A DNA stretch of 16,170 nt from UBA2266 sp964406945 (lineage in GTDB: Bacteria > Planctomycetota > Phycisphaerae > Sedimentisphaerales > Anaerobacaceae): contig CAYOTO010000061.1 of assembly GCA_964406945.1 (NCBI GenBank), forward strand, positions 1-16,170, written 5' to 3'. The notes beneath the pieces were generated by a model that saw only the letters and a list, made by a program, of their open reading frames with translations, was not told the DNA's origin and made no database searches. Below are positions 6,755 to 13,964 of the stretch, piece after piece (the first letter of the stretch is position 1; every line of letters begins with the position of its first letter). Made by a program: the position numbers and the translations under genes.

Positions 6755-7534
6755 TCAGTCTCCCTGTCTCATCTCGTGGGCGAGGTCGCCAAGTTCTGTT
6801 TTGAGGATATTGTCCTGCGGCCAGGCGTGGCCGAGGTGCTGGCGGAAACCTTCGGCGAACCGGGCGCCGATCTGCTTGCCCCGGACCTGGCCAAGGCCCT
6901 TCATCATCATGACGTAATCGTCCATGCCGTGGTGTTCGAGCAGCCAGTTTCGCTGACTTTCATGGCAGCAGAGCATCTTTTCCTTGGTGTCCATCGCTGA
7001 GCTGATGTCAACGACAGTTCCCGGTTTGGCCGGTCGGCCGAAGTTGTCTTTGCCTTCGACCGGGTCCATGTAGTACATATACGGCACGGGTTCGAAGGGT
7101 TCTGCGCCGGGTGTTTCCAGGTTGACTACGCCGCTTGCGAAGCAAGCGGTCTGCGCCAGTCGGGAGGCGGTCTCATGATCGACCATGTAGTCGACGGGAC
7201 TGAGTGTAAAGACGATTGTCGGGCGGACCTTACGGACGAGTTCAACGGCCTTGAGCAACGTAGGACGGTCGTACATTATCATCAGGTCGTTGCCTTCGAG
7301 ACAGTGGTACTGTCCGTCCAGAAGGGCAACGGCTGTGGCGGCCTCGGCTTTTCTGATGCGGCTTATCTCCTCACGGCTGTACTGTACGGTGCCACAATCG
7401 CCGGGGCTGACGGTGCAGATGTGAATGTGCCAGCCCCGTTCGCGAAGCAGAGCGAGTGTGCCTGCGCACATGAATTCTGCGTCATCGGGGTGTGCGCCGA
7501 AACACAGGGCGACTTTCGGTCTGTCCTGGGACAT
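6755..7534 (-). CDS. PIG-L (LmbE) family deacetylase, 259 aa
   Basis: Zinc-dependent N-deacetylase of the PIG-L/LmbE superfamily, which removes acetyl from N-acetylglucosamine units (GlcNAc-PI, MshB, BshB, diacetylchitobiose deacetylase). The zinc and catalytic motif AHPDDAE is at 14-20 (His15 and Asp18 ligands, Asp17 base); the third ligand is His120 in YMVDHETAS. The opening strand-loop KVALCFGAHPDD is typical, and length 259 is normal. There is no signal peptide, so it acts in the cytoplasm on an imported sugar. ATG 7534 is preceded by AAAGGA five bases away and lies 11 bases after the isomerase-like gene. The stop is one base before the NagB-like start, the tightest junction in the operon. 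Substrate specificity is not determined by these motifs. Confidence 0.85.
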   Translation of the reverse strand: MSQDRPKVALCFGAHPDDAEFMCAGTLALLRERGWHIHICTVSPGDCGTVQYSREEISRIRKAEAATAVALLDGQYHCLEGNDLMIMYDRPTLLKAVELVRKVRPTIVFTLSPVDYMVDHETASRLAQTACFASGVVNLETPGAEPFEPVPYMYYMDPVEGKDNFGRPAKPGTVVDISSAMDTKEKMLCCHESQRNWLLEHHGMDDYVMMMKGLGQVRGKQIGARFAEGFRQHLGHAWPQDNILKTELGDLAHEMRQGD

Positions 7535-7545
7535 CAGAATCCTTT

Positions 7546-8580
7546 CTATTTGCCCATAAGGTGATTTACAATGAGAAGGTCCAGTTCTTCGTAATTGCGT
7601 TGTTCGATCAGGGCGTCGACTTTTGATTTGTCGAGGCTGCGGACCAGTTCGACCAGTTTGAGGAATATCTCGCGGCTGTTGGACAGGTGCCTTGTGGCGT
7701 CCTTGGCTTTCTGGGTTCGCATTGCCTTGACGTCGAGGCCGACAAATTCACCACGTGAACCGTAGTCGTAGGCATCGAGGATTCTGACCTGATTGAACGC
7801 CCTTCTGAGGTCGACGGAACCGAACGTTTTGTCCTCGTCGAATTTGAGGCCGTTCTGATCGTTAAGATGGACGGTATAAAGTTTGTCGTGCGCAAGTGCG
7901 AAGCCCATTTCATCGGACGGGTCCAGGCCGGCCAGAATCGCATGGGCACTTTCGATATTGACCCCGACTCGGGCCGGGTCGCTGCAGAGGGCGCCGACTG
8001 CCAGTGCGTGACCGGTGGTCGGGATGTAGGCCTGGTCCATAGGCTCATTGGGTTTTGGCTCGATGGCGATTTTGATGTCGGAATCATAGGCCAGCATGTC
8101 GTCGATAGCCGCGACGATTCGGTCGACGGCGACTTTGCTGTCCTTGGCTTCCCGGATATACGTGCCTTCGCGGGCAAACCATAGGACGATAAGCTTTGCT
8201 CCGAGCGTGTTGCAGATGTCAATGGCGCGTCTGCTGCGATCTCTGGCGTAGGCGCGGGCGCCCGGGTCGTTCGCGGTGTAGCTGCCATCGATACCGAAGG
8301 AATCTTCCCAGAGCCTGGGAGCGACGAATTCGGCTTCGAGACCTTCGTCATCCAGCATCAATTTGACTTCTTTTGCTTTGGCGACTATCTCGTTCGGTCC
8401 GAGGCTGTTGACGTCCGGGACTGCATCGTCATCGTGAAACTGGACCCCCTCGAAGCCGAGTTCTTTGTACAGCTTGAGTTTGTCGGCGAAAGCAATCGTG
8501 TCACGGACGGTCGGACCGAATGGATCCGCCCCTTCGTGAATGTTCCAGGGTCCGAATGAGAATTTGTACTGTCCTGCCAT
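7546..8580 (-). CDS. Xylose isomerase-like TIM-barrel enzyme, 344 aa
   Basis: Aldose-ketose isomerase of the actinobacterial-type xylose isomerase family, aligning along almost the whole length with Streptomyces XylA from memory. Matches: FSFGPWN at 7-13; FHDDDAVP at 48-55 (His49 and Asp52, the His54/Asp57 pair of XylA); IEPKPNEP at 173-180 (Glu174 metal ligand, Lys176 catalytic); VNIESAH at 207-213 (Glu210 and His213 metal ligands); FDED at 247-250 (Asp248, Asp250); GLDVKAMRT at 281-289 (Asp283 ligand). At XylA Asp245 this protein has His238 (TVHLNDQNG). It is about 44 residues shorter than XylA, lacking part of the C-terminal dimer arm. Start at ATG 8580 has a strong AAGGAGGT six bases upstream. 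First of the six tightly packed cytoplasmic genes. Probably isomerises an aldose to a ketose, but the changed ligand and amino-sugar neighbours argue against assuming xylose. Confidence 0.75.
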   Translation of the reverse strand: MAGQYKFSFGPWNIHEGADPFGPTVRDTIAFADKLKLYKELGFEGVQFHDDDAVPDVNSLGPNEIVAKAKEVKLMLDDEGLEAEFVAPRLWEDSFGIDGSYTANDPGARAYARDRSRRAIDICNTLGAKLIVLWFAREGTYIREAKDSKVAVDRIVAAIDDMLAYDSDIKIAIEPKPNEPMDQAYIPTTGHALAVGALCSDPARVGVNIESAHAILAGLDPSDEMGFALAHDKLYTVHLNDQNGLKFDEDKTFGSVDLRRAFNQVRILDAYDYGSRGEFVGLDVKAMRTQKAKDATRHLSNSREIFLKLVELVRSLDKSKVDALIEQRNYEELDLLIVNHLMGK

Positions 8581-8684
8581 TTTGTGACCTCCTTACTTAC
8601 TCGTAACGGCCAAGTTCAATCAGCCGCTGGTATTTAAAGACCGGCCCTCATGCGACAAATCAGATCCGCTTCCTATGGCCGTGA
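8581..8684 (-). other. 104-base spacer before the isomerase gene
   Basis: The largest gap within the minus-strand cluster. Apart from the strong AAGGAGGT ribosome binding site near 8590, I see no clear promoter or terminator; a 5-bp CGGCC/GGCCG pairing after the flavoprotein stop has a long loop and a weak T-run. The six downstream genes could be read through from the flavoprotein or have an unrecognised internal promoter. Confidence 0.4.
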
Positions 8685-11600
8685 TTATTTTTCCTGCAGA
8701 ATACCCGCTGCATGCCTGGCGTAGTGGCCTCTCAGGTCCCTGGAATACTCTTCCAGTATTTTGCGCCCCAGGCCTTCGTGATCGCCGCAGCGGTATAGTG
8801 CCCTGGCGAGGATAAGTTCCTTGAGCGAGTTGTTGCGGGTCGAGTTGTCGGTCCCGCTGCCGGGGGTGCTGTCAACAGCTTCTTCGATGTCGGTGAAGGC
8901 GTGCCCCATCATGCCGGGCTTTCTTAGAAGCTGAGCAAGCGATTCTGCAGCGCGCGGGTCGTCGAGAGTCTCGACGGCCATTGCAACCGCGCGACAGTGT
9001 GAGAATGCGCTGTCGGAGTCAAGCTCGGCAACCCGGTTTGTGATTGCATTCAAAGCCCGGGGGTCCTTGGTTCTGCCGAGTGCGATGATGAGGCTGTCGA
9101 GCGCGCTGATGCTGGCGCCGAACTGGCCCATACCTTTATAGTTCCAGCCTTTGTCCCATTCCGTCGCCCGCACGGCCTCGAGAAGTTCGTCGGAACCGTC
9201 GTTCTCGCCCAGCATGCCGAGGATGTGGGCGTAGATGAGCCTGGCTTCCTTGGTCTCGGCTTCGGCGTAGGCTTCTTTGAGCATGGGTATCGAATCGTCG
9301 GTCTGAGCGAGCACGGTTTTTAAATCATTGTAGTTTTTCGCCACGTTCCGGACGGCCCGGGCAATGCGGTCTTTCGACATGGGCATGGAATCCTCGGCGG
9401 TCAGAGCCGCCTCGGGTATATTGCCTTTATTGACAAGGTGCTCTTGCAGAGACTTTATGTCGATCTGTCGCAAAGGCTTATTGTTCCGGGCGGCCATTGA
9501 GGCGGCGACACCGGCGGCGTAGCCCTGGTTCTGGATGTCGGCCTGCATTCTGATGACCGGCATGGCATCGCGATGTGCGCTGACTCCCAGACCCGTTACG
9601 AGTATACCTTCGAGCCCCTGTGGCAACAGACATCTATATGGGACATTTACCAGCATAACCTTTTTGTCCGGCGGGCGAATAAGGAAGAGTGGGTGCACCG
9701 TGTAGCCGTGGGAATCAAAATTACTCCGGGAGATAACAATCGTGTCGGGATAGGTTCTGCCGAGCATGATATCCATGGGCGACATTATGAATTCGCCGAC
9801 GATGCGTCTTCTCTCACGGGTATCGATAAGCTGGCCCAGATCGAATGCGCCTTTGTATTTGCTCTTGGCGGTTATGTAAGAACGCCATGCATCGACCACG
9901 TCGGTATCGTCGACGAAGGTCCAGTCGGTGTTGGTGTAGCCCGTGCCCAGTTTCCACGGCGGAAGCCCCGTTCCTTGGACCGCGACGGAGCGCTGATCAG
10001 TGTAGACGGTTTCGGCGCCCGCGACCTGTGCGATGTCGCTGCTTCCCGTCGAGTCGATTACGACCTTCGCCAGGACCACACCCCTGCCGTGCGGCGTGGC
10101 GACGACTGCGCCGCGGACTTTGCCGTCTTCCACGAAAGCGCCGCAGCCGAGGGTGCGATACCAGATGTCGGCGCCCGCTTTGCGAAGCTCTTTGCGGTAC
10201 CATTCGGATTTCCATTCGGGGTTCCAGCCGGCACTGGGCGTTCCTCCGGCTATGTCGGCGACCCCCTGGTCGACTTCGGCGGTGAAACCCTCGCGGTAGC
10301 CGAAATAATAACTGCTGATAAGTCCGGCTGTGCCTACGCCGCCAAGGTCATTCAGATACTCAACTACCAGTGTTTTCGAACCCTGCCTGGCCGCGGAGAT
10401 GCCCGCGGGAGCGCCTCCGGTGCCCCCACCGATCACGACAACGTCATACCGGCCCAAAACGGGAATCGCTCGCTTTTCGGCATGCACGCGGCCGAGATCA
10501 CCCGCTGTTGTCCTGATGGGCGCAAGTTTTTCGCGGGTGTCCCCTTCGGCGACCGGGCGAGCCGATACCGCCTGAACCCGGATTTTGCCTGATTGTCGCG
10601 TATTCTGGGCTTCGCCGGCGGCGGCGCGGCCGATTCTTTCGCCCATTCGGAGCAGTTCCAGCGTTTGCGCCAGGTCGGCCGCCGCCTGGCGCGACACAGC
10701 GGCACACGCTCCCAGAACGTAGAAGCCCGGCAGGCCTTCAGGCCTGAAAGCATCGATATCGGCATCTTCGGCGCCGGGCCATTTGCCGTCTATCGAATCA
10801 CGGCCGGTCATGGCATCGGGAGGGATCTGGAAGAGGATTTCGGCCCCGCGACCCTGATCGCGTCGCCACGTTCGGTCGCGAGCTATTTGTTCGGCTCTTG
10901 CGAACGAAGCGAATGAGCCGTTGGGCATTTCTATTTCGAGGGTATATTCGAAGGCGTTCTGCATGTTCGGTCTGGGCGTGGGAAGCGGCGCCGGCATGGG
11001 TCTGCTGCGAATTCCTTCGACAGGCTCGCCGCCGGCTATGATCCGCTTGAAGGTTTGTTTACCGGCGGGATACTTGCTGAACCGAACGCCGGCGATTCTG
11101 GCCATCGATGCTCTCTGGGTGGCGTCAATAATGACTTTTGCCTTTACGGCCTGTCTGCCGGAGCGGTTGGCCATGATGATTCCGGCCGGACGAGTTTCCG
11201 AGTCTACGAGCATATCGGTGGCGTAACATCCGTAAAGGAAATCCACACCGGCGTCCAGAAGGGCCTGGTCCAAAACACGCTTGACCTGCATGGGAGTAGG
11301 CGGGGTCTTCGGGCGTTTACGAGGCTCTATTTTACTGTCGCTGCTTTCAACTATAATTTCGCCGAGCAGGATTCTCTCTACGTCGTCGGCTTTGTCCACC
11401 TGAAGATTCAGGTATCTTGCGTTCGTGTCGATCTTCGCGGATATTGGGACCGGGCCCCACGGCTCAGGCACCGACTCGCCCGCCTGCGGATTTGAAACAG
11501 TGACAACTTCCTCCCATTTTTGCTTATCATTGCTGACGGAAATTGTAACTTTTTTGACCTCGAAGTTGTCGTCGGCGCCTTCGTTCATCCGCTGGTAGGT

Positions 11601-12140
11601 CATAAGGGTAACCCGGCTCACGTCGATGTTCTTGCCGAGATCGGCGATGATCTCAACACTGCCGTCGTATTGGACACTTTGCGAAGCGGCATCTGCGAAT
11701 TTGCCGTCGGTGAGTTTCGTGCCGTTGTCTTTGTGCATCGCCGCAGACTGTCTGGAGGCCTCGTAAAGGAGCGGCAGCCCCTGCGGCCAGCGTTCGGTAT
11801 CCGGCTCGGCGAATATCTTCTTTGCCAGTTCACTTTTGGGTTCGGCGTCGGCATCGAGCCAGAGGCGATAAGTGCCGCAGATATCCTCCCCCAGATACGG
11901 ACGCTGAGCCGCCAGGAATACGGTTGCGCCTTCCTCGGCGGCCGCGACAGCGGCCCCAACCCCGGCGGAACTTCCTCCGACGACAACGACATCGACATCG
12001 TAGGCGACCGGGATATCCCGGACCGACTCGATTACGGCTTGATTTGGAACCGCCGGTTTGACCGCAGCCACGGATACGCCAGCCGAATTGGACAGGCACA
12101 TGCCTGCAAGAATCAGAATAGTAGGTAGGAACTTCCTCAT
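8685..12140 (-). CDS. Secreted tandem FAD-dependent oxidoreductase with discoidin-like insert, 1151 aa
   Basis: Exported flavoprotein. Signal peptide 1-26 (MRKFLPTILILAGMCLSN..AA). FAD module 1 opens with VVVVGGSSAGVGAA (51-64), continues with VIIDATQRASMARIAG (336-351) and ends at GFYVLGACAAVSRQAA (472-487). It is interrupted at about 136-268 by a beta-rich insert (LTDGKFAD, VEIIADLGKNIDVSRV, VTISVSNDKQKWEEV, ARYLNLQV) with the look of an F5/8 type C (discoidin) carbohydrate-binding domain. FAD module 2 repeats the plan: VVVIGGGTGGAPAG (567-580), VVIDSTGSSDIAQVAG (693-708), ILVTGLGVSAHRDAMPVIR (846-864). Residues about 900-1151 form alpha-helical HEAT-like repeats. Each module resembles the FAD_oxidored family (PF12831) common in planctomycete polysaccharide loci. 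ATG 12140 is chosen for the signal peptide, with AAAGGA upstream. It precedes the sugar operon on the same strand and may oxidise or bind the glycan whose sugars are then catabolised; the reaction is unknown. Confidence 0.75.
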   Translation of the reverse strand: MRKFLPTILILAGMCLSNSAGVSVAAVKPAVPNQAVIESVRDIPVAYDVDVVVVGGSSAGVGAAVAAAEEGATVFLAAQRPYLGEDICGTYRLWLDADAEPKSELAKKIFAEPDTERWPQGLPLLYEASRQSAAMHKDNGTKLTDGKFADAASQSVQYDGSVEIIADLGKNIDVSRVTLMTYQRMNEGADDNFEVKKVTISVSNDKQKWEEVVTVSNPQAGESVPEPWGPVPISAKIDTNARYLNLQVDKADDVERILLGEIIVESSDSKIEPRKRPKTPPTPMQVKRVLDQALLDAGVDFLYGCYATDMLVDSETRPAGIIMANRSGRQAVKAKVIIDATQRASMARIAGVRFSKYPAGKQTFKRIIAGGEPVEGIRSRPMPAPLPTPRPNMQNAFEYTLEIEMPNGSFASFARAEQIARDRTWRRDQGRGAEILFQIPPDAMTGRDSIDGKWPGAEDADIDAFRPEGLPGFYVLGACAAVSRQAAADLAQTLELLRMGERIGRAAAGEAQNTRQSGKIRVQAVSARPVAEGDTREKLAPIRTTAGDLGRVHAEKRAIPVLGRYDVVVIGGGTGGAPAGISAARQGSKTLVVEYLNDLGGVGTAGLISSYYFGYREGFTAEVDQGVADIAGGTPSAGWNPEWKSEWYRKELRKAGADIWYRTLGCGAFVEDGKVRGAVVATPHGRGVVLAKVVIDSTGSSDIAQVAGAETVYTDQRSVAVQGTGLPPWKLGTGYTNTDWTFVDDTDVVDAWRSYITAKSKYKGAFDLGQLIDTRERRRIVGEFIMSPMDIMLGRTYPDTIVISRSNFDSHGYTVHPLFLIRPPDKKVMLVNVPYRCLLPQGLEGILVTGLGVSAHRDAMPVIRMQADIQNQGYAAGVAASMAARNNKPLRQIDIKSLQEHLVNKGNIPEAALTAEDSMPMSKDRIARAVRNVAKNYNDLKTVLAQTDDSIPMLKEAYAEAETKEARLIYAHILGMLGENDGSDELLEAVRATEWDKGWNYKGMGQFGASISALDSLIIALGRTKDPRALNAITNRVAELDSDSAFSHCRAVAMAVETLDDPRAAESLAQLLRKPGMMGHAFTDIEEAVDSTPGSGTDNSTRNNSLKELILARALYRCGDHEGLGRKILEEYSRDLRGHYARHAAGILQEK

Positions 12141-12247
12141 TTGCTTTCATCCTTTCCTTGGATAGTCTGTCGCAAGTTTCGGACCGTTTTTGCCGAGCCG
12201 ATGCTGCATGTTGCCGCACCACCGTTCAGCTCGCGGGCCTCTGCACC

Positions 12248-12277
12248 GTATTATTTCGATTTTGACGATTTTTGCAA
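12248..12277 (-). promoter_or_regulatory. Possible promoter of the minus-strand catabolic cluster
   Basis: On the minus strand, TTGCAA (12277-12272) is followed after 17-18 bases by ATAATA/TAATAC (about 12254-12248). It would give a leader of about 100 bases before the flavoprotein ATG. The match is moderate and the -35 box is self-complementary, so this is a candidate only. No convincing operator palindrome was seen between 12141 and 12361. Confidence 0.25.
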
Positions 12278-12322
12278 GGAAGAATACCGTTTCGGCCGCT
12301 AATCGGGCGCAACTTGCAGCGC

Positions 12323-12351
12323 TTGACAGAAGCTCAGCGCGTCTCTAGAAT
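12323..12351 (+). promoter_or_regulatory. Near-consensus sigma70 promoter for the acyltransferase
   Basis: TTGACA (12323-12328), exactly 17 bases, then TAGAAT (12346-12351). Transcription should begin near 12358, only about four bases before the ATG at 12362, so the message would be leaderless or nearly so. This agrees with the lack of any Shine-Dalgarno sequence before that ATG. Confidence 0.65.
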
Positions 12352-12361
12352 CGCCGGTCGT

Positions 12362-13393
12362 ATGGCTGACTTAATACCTCGAAAAAAGAAAAAGAAGAAG
12401 AAACGCAATATCGTCGTCGACTGGCTGCAGTACGTAGCCCTTCGGACCGCCCTAATATTCATTCTGATATTCGACGTGCGGACGGTGTTGAACTTCGCGT
12501 GCTTTCTGGGGCGGCTGCTGTGGAAGCACTACGAGAGAGGACGTCAACGAGCGTTGGATAATCTTAGAGCTGCGTATCCGGATAAGAGCGAGCAGTGGCT
12601 GGAGCAGACCGGTCGAAGGAGTTTTGAGCAGGTCGTGATGCTGGCTGTGGACGTGATTTACACGCCCAGGCTGGTCAAGAAGTACAACTGGCGGCATTAT
12701 TCGAGGTTTAAGACATGCGAGCGGGCCAAATGGCTGATGAAAGAGCATAATGGGCTGCTGATGGTTGCCGCTCACTATGCCAATTTCGAGATCATTGGCT
12801 ATATGCTGGGGCTTTTCGGGTTCGACATCTACAGTATCGCCAGACCTTTCGATAATCGGTTCCTGAATCGCTATCTTTACGGCGTTCGTCAGCGTGCGGG
12901 GCAGAAAATCATCGACAAGAAGGGCGCTACGCGGCTTACGGACCGGATTCTCCGCGACGGAGCCACTCTGTGTTTCATCGCGGATCAGGATGCCGGGCGA
13001 AAAGGGCTTTTCGTGGACTTTTTCGGACGTAAGGCCAGTACCTACAAGAGTATAGGACTTCTGGCGCTCACTTACAATATACCAATCGGTGTCGGCTACA
13101 GCCGGCGAGTGGGCAATGATTTCTTCTTCGAGATCTGCGTTCCGAGGATCATTTTCCCGGAGGAATGGGCTGATAAGGACGATCCGCTGGTGTGGGTAAC
13201 GGCCGAATATACCAGAGCAATCGAGAACTTCGTCCGAGAAGATCCCACCCAGTACTGGTGGCTGCACCGTCGGTGGAAACACAGGCCCAAAAACGAGCTT
13301 CGAGCCGCCGAAAAAGCAAGAAAACAGGCCTCACGGGAGGCTGCCGAGGATAATCCTAACGGGCCGAAACCCGCATGTTCGGCGTCCGTGTGA
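12362..13393 (+). CDS. LpxL/HtrB-family lysophospholipid (lipid A) acyltransferase, 343 aa
   Basis: Membrane-associated acyltransferase adding a secondary acyl chain to lipid A or a related lipid at the inner membrane. The catalytic HX4E motif is His138-Tyr-Ala-Asn-Phe-Glu143 (AAHYANFE). Downstream family blocks are ADQDAGRKGLFVDFFGR (about 207-223) and PTQYWWLHRRWKHRP (295-309), both typical of LpxL/LpxM/HtrB. A single hydrophobic segment lies around 23-37 (WLQYVALRTALIFILIFDV), preceded by a run of seven lysines (8-14) suited to the cytoplasmic membrane face. The tail is Lys/Arg/Ala-rich and low-complexity. I chose ATG 12362; an in-frame TTG at 12272 would add 30 residues of unconvincing sequence and place the strong promoter inside the gene. 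Divergent from the catabolic cluster, so probably housekeeping and unrelated to it. Suggests an LPS-bearing outer membrane. Confidence 0.85.
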   Translation: MADLIPRKKKKKKKRNIVVDWLQYVALRTALIFILIFDVRTVLNFACFLGRLLWKHYERGRQRALDNLRAAYPDKSEQWLEQTGRRSFEQVVMLAVDVIYTPRLVKKYNWRHYSRFKTCERAKWLMKEHNGLLMVAAHYANFEIIGYMLGLFGFDIYSIARPFDNRFLNRYLYGVRQRAGQKIIDKKGATRLTDRILRDGATLCFIADQDAGRKGLFVDFFGRKASTYKSIGLLALTYNIPIGVGYSRRVGNDFFFEICVPRIIFPEEWADKDDPLVWVTAEYTRAIENFVREDPTQYWWLHRRWKHRPKNELRAAEKARKQASREAAEDNPNGPKPACSASV

Positions 13394-13543
13394 GTTAGTA
13401 ACGGCTCTTAAGGCATTGTAATTGGGGGTATGCGCAAGCATGATGAATCAAGCCCGTAATTGGCAACGATCGTAAACTGTGGGCAAGAACCATTCTGAGA
13501 CTCGAATTTTCAAGATAATATGCCTCCGGTCCCGATAATCCTC
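13394..13543. other. Intergenic sequence after the acyltransferase
   Basis: No gene or clear intrinsic terminator seen here. The base composition is lower in GC than the flanking genes. A minus-strand open frame across 13395-13643 has no recognisable family, no ribosome binding site and skewed composition. Confidence 0.45.
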
Positions 13544-13572
13544 TTGATAACACCGAATGGTTATGGTATATA
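13544..13572 (+). promoter_or_regulatory. Candidate promoter of the LamG protein gene
   Basis: TTGATA (13544-13549), a 17-base spacer, TATATA (13567-13572). A start near 13579 would give an unusually long leader of about 385 bases ahead of the ATG at 13965, most of it hairpin-rich. Confidence 0.4.
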
Positions 13573-13696
13573 AATGGTATCAGTGGGATTGTATAGTAAC
13601 GGACTGTACACTGCAGGTTATGGCCGCTTTTCTGGCAATACACTGTGTTTTTGTCGAGGAATGAGTGGTGAAACGCAGCGAAGGAGAGTTACTGTT

Positions 13697-13935
13697 GACG
13701 GGGGCCGGTCGCATTTTACGGCTGCTGGTCCAGCCCGTTCACATCTGCGAATACCAAACCTTTTGTTCACGCCACGGAAGGAGGAGCGGATTCTGCATTA
13801 AGACCCCCTACCAGGTCCCTGTGAAGGGACGCGTTCGGAGGCGGTCCGGGAACACATAATAACGCCCGGACTGGTATTCAACCGGCAAAACGTGTCGGTG
13901 CAAATCAGTACAATCTTGTTCAAACAATGTGATTT
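13697..13935 (+). ncRNA. Candidate structured leader RNA, class unknown
   Basis: Several stable pairings occur in series. GACGGG (13697-13702) pairs with CCCGTT (13734-13739), extended by GGCC/GGTC. GTCCCT-GTGA-AGGGAC (13815-13830) is a perfect stem with a GNRA-type tetraloop. GTCCGGG (13844-13850) pairs with CCCGGAC (13865-13871). ACCAG (13810-13814) can close these two with CTGGT (13871-13875) as a three-way junction. ACCGGCA-AAACG-TGTCGGT (13881-13899) follows, then AAATC/GATTT around 13903-13935 just before the ribosome binding site. No coding frame fits. It does not match a riboswitch consensus I know. It could be a cis-regulatory leader of the LamG gene or an independent small RNA. Confidence 0.35.
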
Positions 13936-13964
13936 CTAAACAAAGGTAAATGGAGGATCACAAG

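Noticed and set aside
9573..10592. 339-codon plus-strand open frame inside the flavoprotein gene
   Set aside because: It is antisense to a strongly supported FAD-binding coding region, has no ribosome binding site or family resemblance, and is explained by GC-rich codon composition.
12272..12361. N-terminal extension of the acyltransferase from a TTG
   Set aside because: It would put a near-consensus promoter inside the coding region, and the extension has no family resemblance.
12452..13282. 276-codon minus-strand open frame
   Set aside because: Antisense to the acyltransferase, whose HX4E and other family motifs are clear; no start signal for the antisense frame.
13881..13920. Cobalamin riboswitch suggested by CGGTGCAAATC
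   Set aside because: The downstream B12-box type sequence and the CCCGC..ACTGT core are absent, so the short match is probably chance.
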